Assembly: GCF_004570865.1 (NCBI RefSeq) | Contig: NZ_SPQS01000004.1 | Location: forward strand, 1 to 64,000 | Reading direction: 5' to 3' | DNA length: 64,000 nucleotides | Source: Bradyrhizobium frederickii | GTDB taxonomy: Bacteria > Pseudomonadota > Alphaproteobacteria > Rhizobiales > Xanthobacteraceae | In this document: piece by piece, positions 62,808 through 64,000 of the stretch | How the letters are laid out: every line of letters starts with the position of its first letter | Position numbering within the stretch: position 1 is the first letter of the stretch | Program-made: the position numbers and the translations under genes | The notes under the pieces: model-generated | The model's input: the letters and a program-made list of their open reading frames with translations, nothing else | Database searches by the model: none | Told to the model about the DNA's origin: nothing

Positions 62808-64000
62808 ATCTCGGACTGTCAGGACGGTTGACCCGGTCGACCATCGCATCGCCGCTGACCCCGCTGTTCCTGATCGGGGCGCTGGTCGTGGGGCTGATCG
62901 CCGTCGTGGCGATCCCACGCGAGGAGGAGCCGCAGATCAGCGTTCCCATGGTGGATATCCGCGTCAATGCCGACGGCCTGCGCGCGCCCGACGCGGTGGA
63001 GCTGGTGAGCAAGCCGCTGGAATCGATCGTCAAGGGCATCGACGGCGTCGAGCACGTCTACAGCCAGACCGAGGACGATCGCGTGATGGTCACCGCGCGC
63101 TTCCTGGTCGGCACCAAGTTCGAGGATGCCATCCTGCGGGTGCACGAGAAGATCCGCGCCAACCTCGACCGCATTCCCGTCGGCATCCCAGAACCGCTGA
63201 TCGTCGGGCGGGGCATCAATGACGTCGCGGTGACGGTGTTGACGCTGTCGCCGAAGCCGGAGGTTGCCAGCCGCTGGACCGACAAGGATCTGTACGAGCT
63301 CGCCGACAAGCTGCGCGCGGAGCTGATGAAGGTCGACGATATCGGTCTGACCTACATATCCGGCGGCGCCGCGCAACAGATCCGGGTCGAGCCCGATCCG
63401 GAGAAGCTGTCGCTGTTCGGCGTCACGCTTCAGCAGCTCGTGGCCAAGGTCAAGGACGCCAACCGCTCGTTCCTGGCTGGGCAGGTTCGCGATGCCGGCA
63501 TCGTGCGAGGCGTCGCGGCGGGGCAGACGCTATCCGGCATTCCCGACATCGGACTATTGCTGATCACGAGCCGCGACGGCCGGCCAGTCTATGTCAAGGA
63601 CGTCGCCTCCGTCGTCGTCGGTCCGAGCACCATCGAGCATCGCGTCTGGACGGATTCGCGCGGGGCCGCCGGGCAGTGGGCGCGCACGCCCGCCGTCAGC
63701 CTCGCGCTGGCCAAGCGGGCCGGCGCCAATGCGGTCGTCGTGTCCGAGAATATCGCGGGGCGCCTCGAAGGATTGAAGTCGCGCCTGATCCCCGAGGACG
63801 TCCAGGTGACGGTGACGCGCGATTACGGCGAGACCGCCAACGAGAAGGCCAACGAGCTGCTGTTCCACCTCGGCCTTGCGACCGTCTCGATCGTCGTCCT
63901 GATCGCGATCGCGATCGGCTGGCGCGAGGCGCTGGTGACGTTCGTCGTGATTCCCACGACAATCCTGTTGACGATGTTCGCCGCCAATTTGATGGGCTAC
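62804..64000 (+). CDS. RND efflux transporter permease (3' end outside the window)
   Basis: The 399 visible residues are the N-terminal part of an RND pump: an N-terminal membrane helix (PLFLIGALVVGLIAVVAIPR), EEEPQISVPMVDIRVNADGL, and porter segments (GIDGVEHVYSQTEDDRVMVT, FEDAILRVHEKIRANLDRIP, PVYVKDVASVVVGPSTIEHR). The next membrane helix begins at FHLGLATVSIVVLIAIAIGW. It starts with GTG overlapping the adaptor stop. Substrate unknown; location downstream of a persulfide-type sensor suggests export of a sulfur compound or a co-stress toxin, which is inference. Confidence 0.9.
   Translation, partial: MNLGLSGRLTRSTIASPLTPLFLIGALVVGLIAVVAIPREEEPQISVPMVDIRVNADGLRAPDAVELVSKPLESIVKGIDGVEHVYSQTEDDRVMVTARFLVGTKFEDAILRVHEKIRANLDRIPVGIPEPLIVGRGINDVAVTVLTLSPKPEVASRWTDKDLYELADKLRAELMKVDDIGLTYISGGAAQQIRVEPDPEKLSLFGVTLQQLVAKVKDANRSFLAGQVRDAGIVRGVAAGQTLSGIPDIGLLLITSRDGRPVYVKDVASVVVGPSTIEHRVWTDSRGAAGQWARTPAVSLALAKRAGANAVVVSENIAGRLEGLKSRLIPEDVQVTVTRDYGETANEKANELLFHLGLATVSIVVLIAIAIGWREALVTFVVIPTTILLTMFAANLMGY

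Overview
The window is a high-GC alphaproteobacterial chromosome segment and looks like Bradyrhizobium or a close relative (Nitrobacteraceae). The reasons are the very large flagellins with inserted repeat domains, the CckA/CtrA/FliX-type flagellar hierarchy, the gene families present, and the short dispersed palindromic repeats between genes. This assignment is inferred from family knowledge; no search was run.

Positions 1-20000 and 26600-39000 form a two-part polar-type flagellar cluster. The left part holds a truncated flagellin, a complete 762-aa flagellin, flaF, a FlaG-like gene, then flgN-like/flgJ/flgI on the minus strand and fliX. After a block of unrelated genes (HxlR regulator and oxidoreductase, dksA, PhyH-type dioxygenase, a hydratase) come flgF-flgG-flgA-flgH (minus) and fliL-fliM-DUF6468-motE (plus). 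The right part holds a large unnamed TPR protein, fliO-fliP (minus), flgB-flgC-fliE-fliQ-fliR-flhB (plus) and cckA. TTAA-N7-TTAAC boxes matching the CtrA consensus lie upstream of the complete flagellin, fliX, the TPR gene (two copies) and flgB. Sigma-54-type -24/-12 elements lie upstream of flgF and flgI. This resembles the Caulobacter class II/class III logic, with the top kinase gene cckA inside the cluster.

An accessory island (about 19.7-26.6 kb) between motE and the TPR gene carries a 1378-aa FecR/VCBS/RTX adhesin-like protein. A secreted FecR-domain protein is divergent from it, followed by a secreted TPR protein. The intergenic DNA there is AT-rich.

Positions 39-47 kb are mostly housekeeping or secreted functions: a Tim44-like protein, a lectin-like secreted protein, a GST, a methyltransferase-type membrane protein, class I fumarase and an SH3-domain protein. 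Several dispersed repeats lie between them.

Positions 47-51 kb form an apparent small TetR regulon: a carotenoid/stilbene cleavage oxygenase, three membrane proteins and the TetR gene. The two leftward promoters carry duplicated operator modules. Positions 51-57.7 kb hold a SET-domain methyltransferase, two tandem XRE/MmyB regulators with a divergent pair of small membrane proteins, a thioesterase, a DsbA-family protein and a FemAB/BioF2-like acyltransferase.

Positions 57.8-64 kb look like a sulfide/persulfide response module. SQR, TrxC, a DUF2892 protein and CcoG are on the minus strand. Divergent from them are a BigR/SqrR-like ArsR regulator with two conserved cysteines, then an HlyD-type adaptor and an RND pump that runs off the window. 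A 16-bp perfect palindrome overlaps both predicted divergent promoters. No tRNA, rRNA, CRISPR array or insertion sequence was seen.
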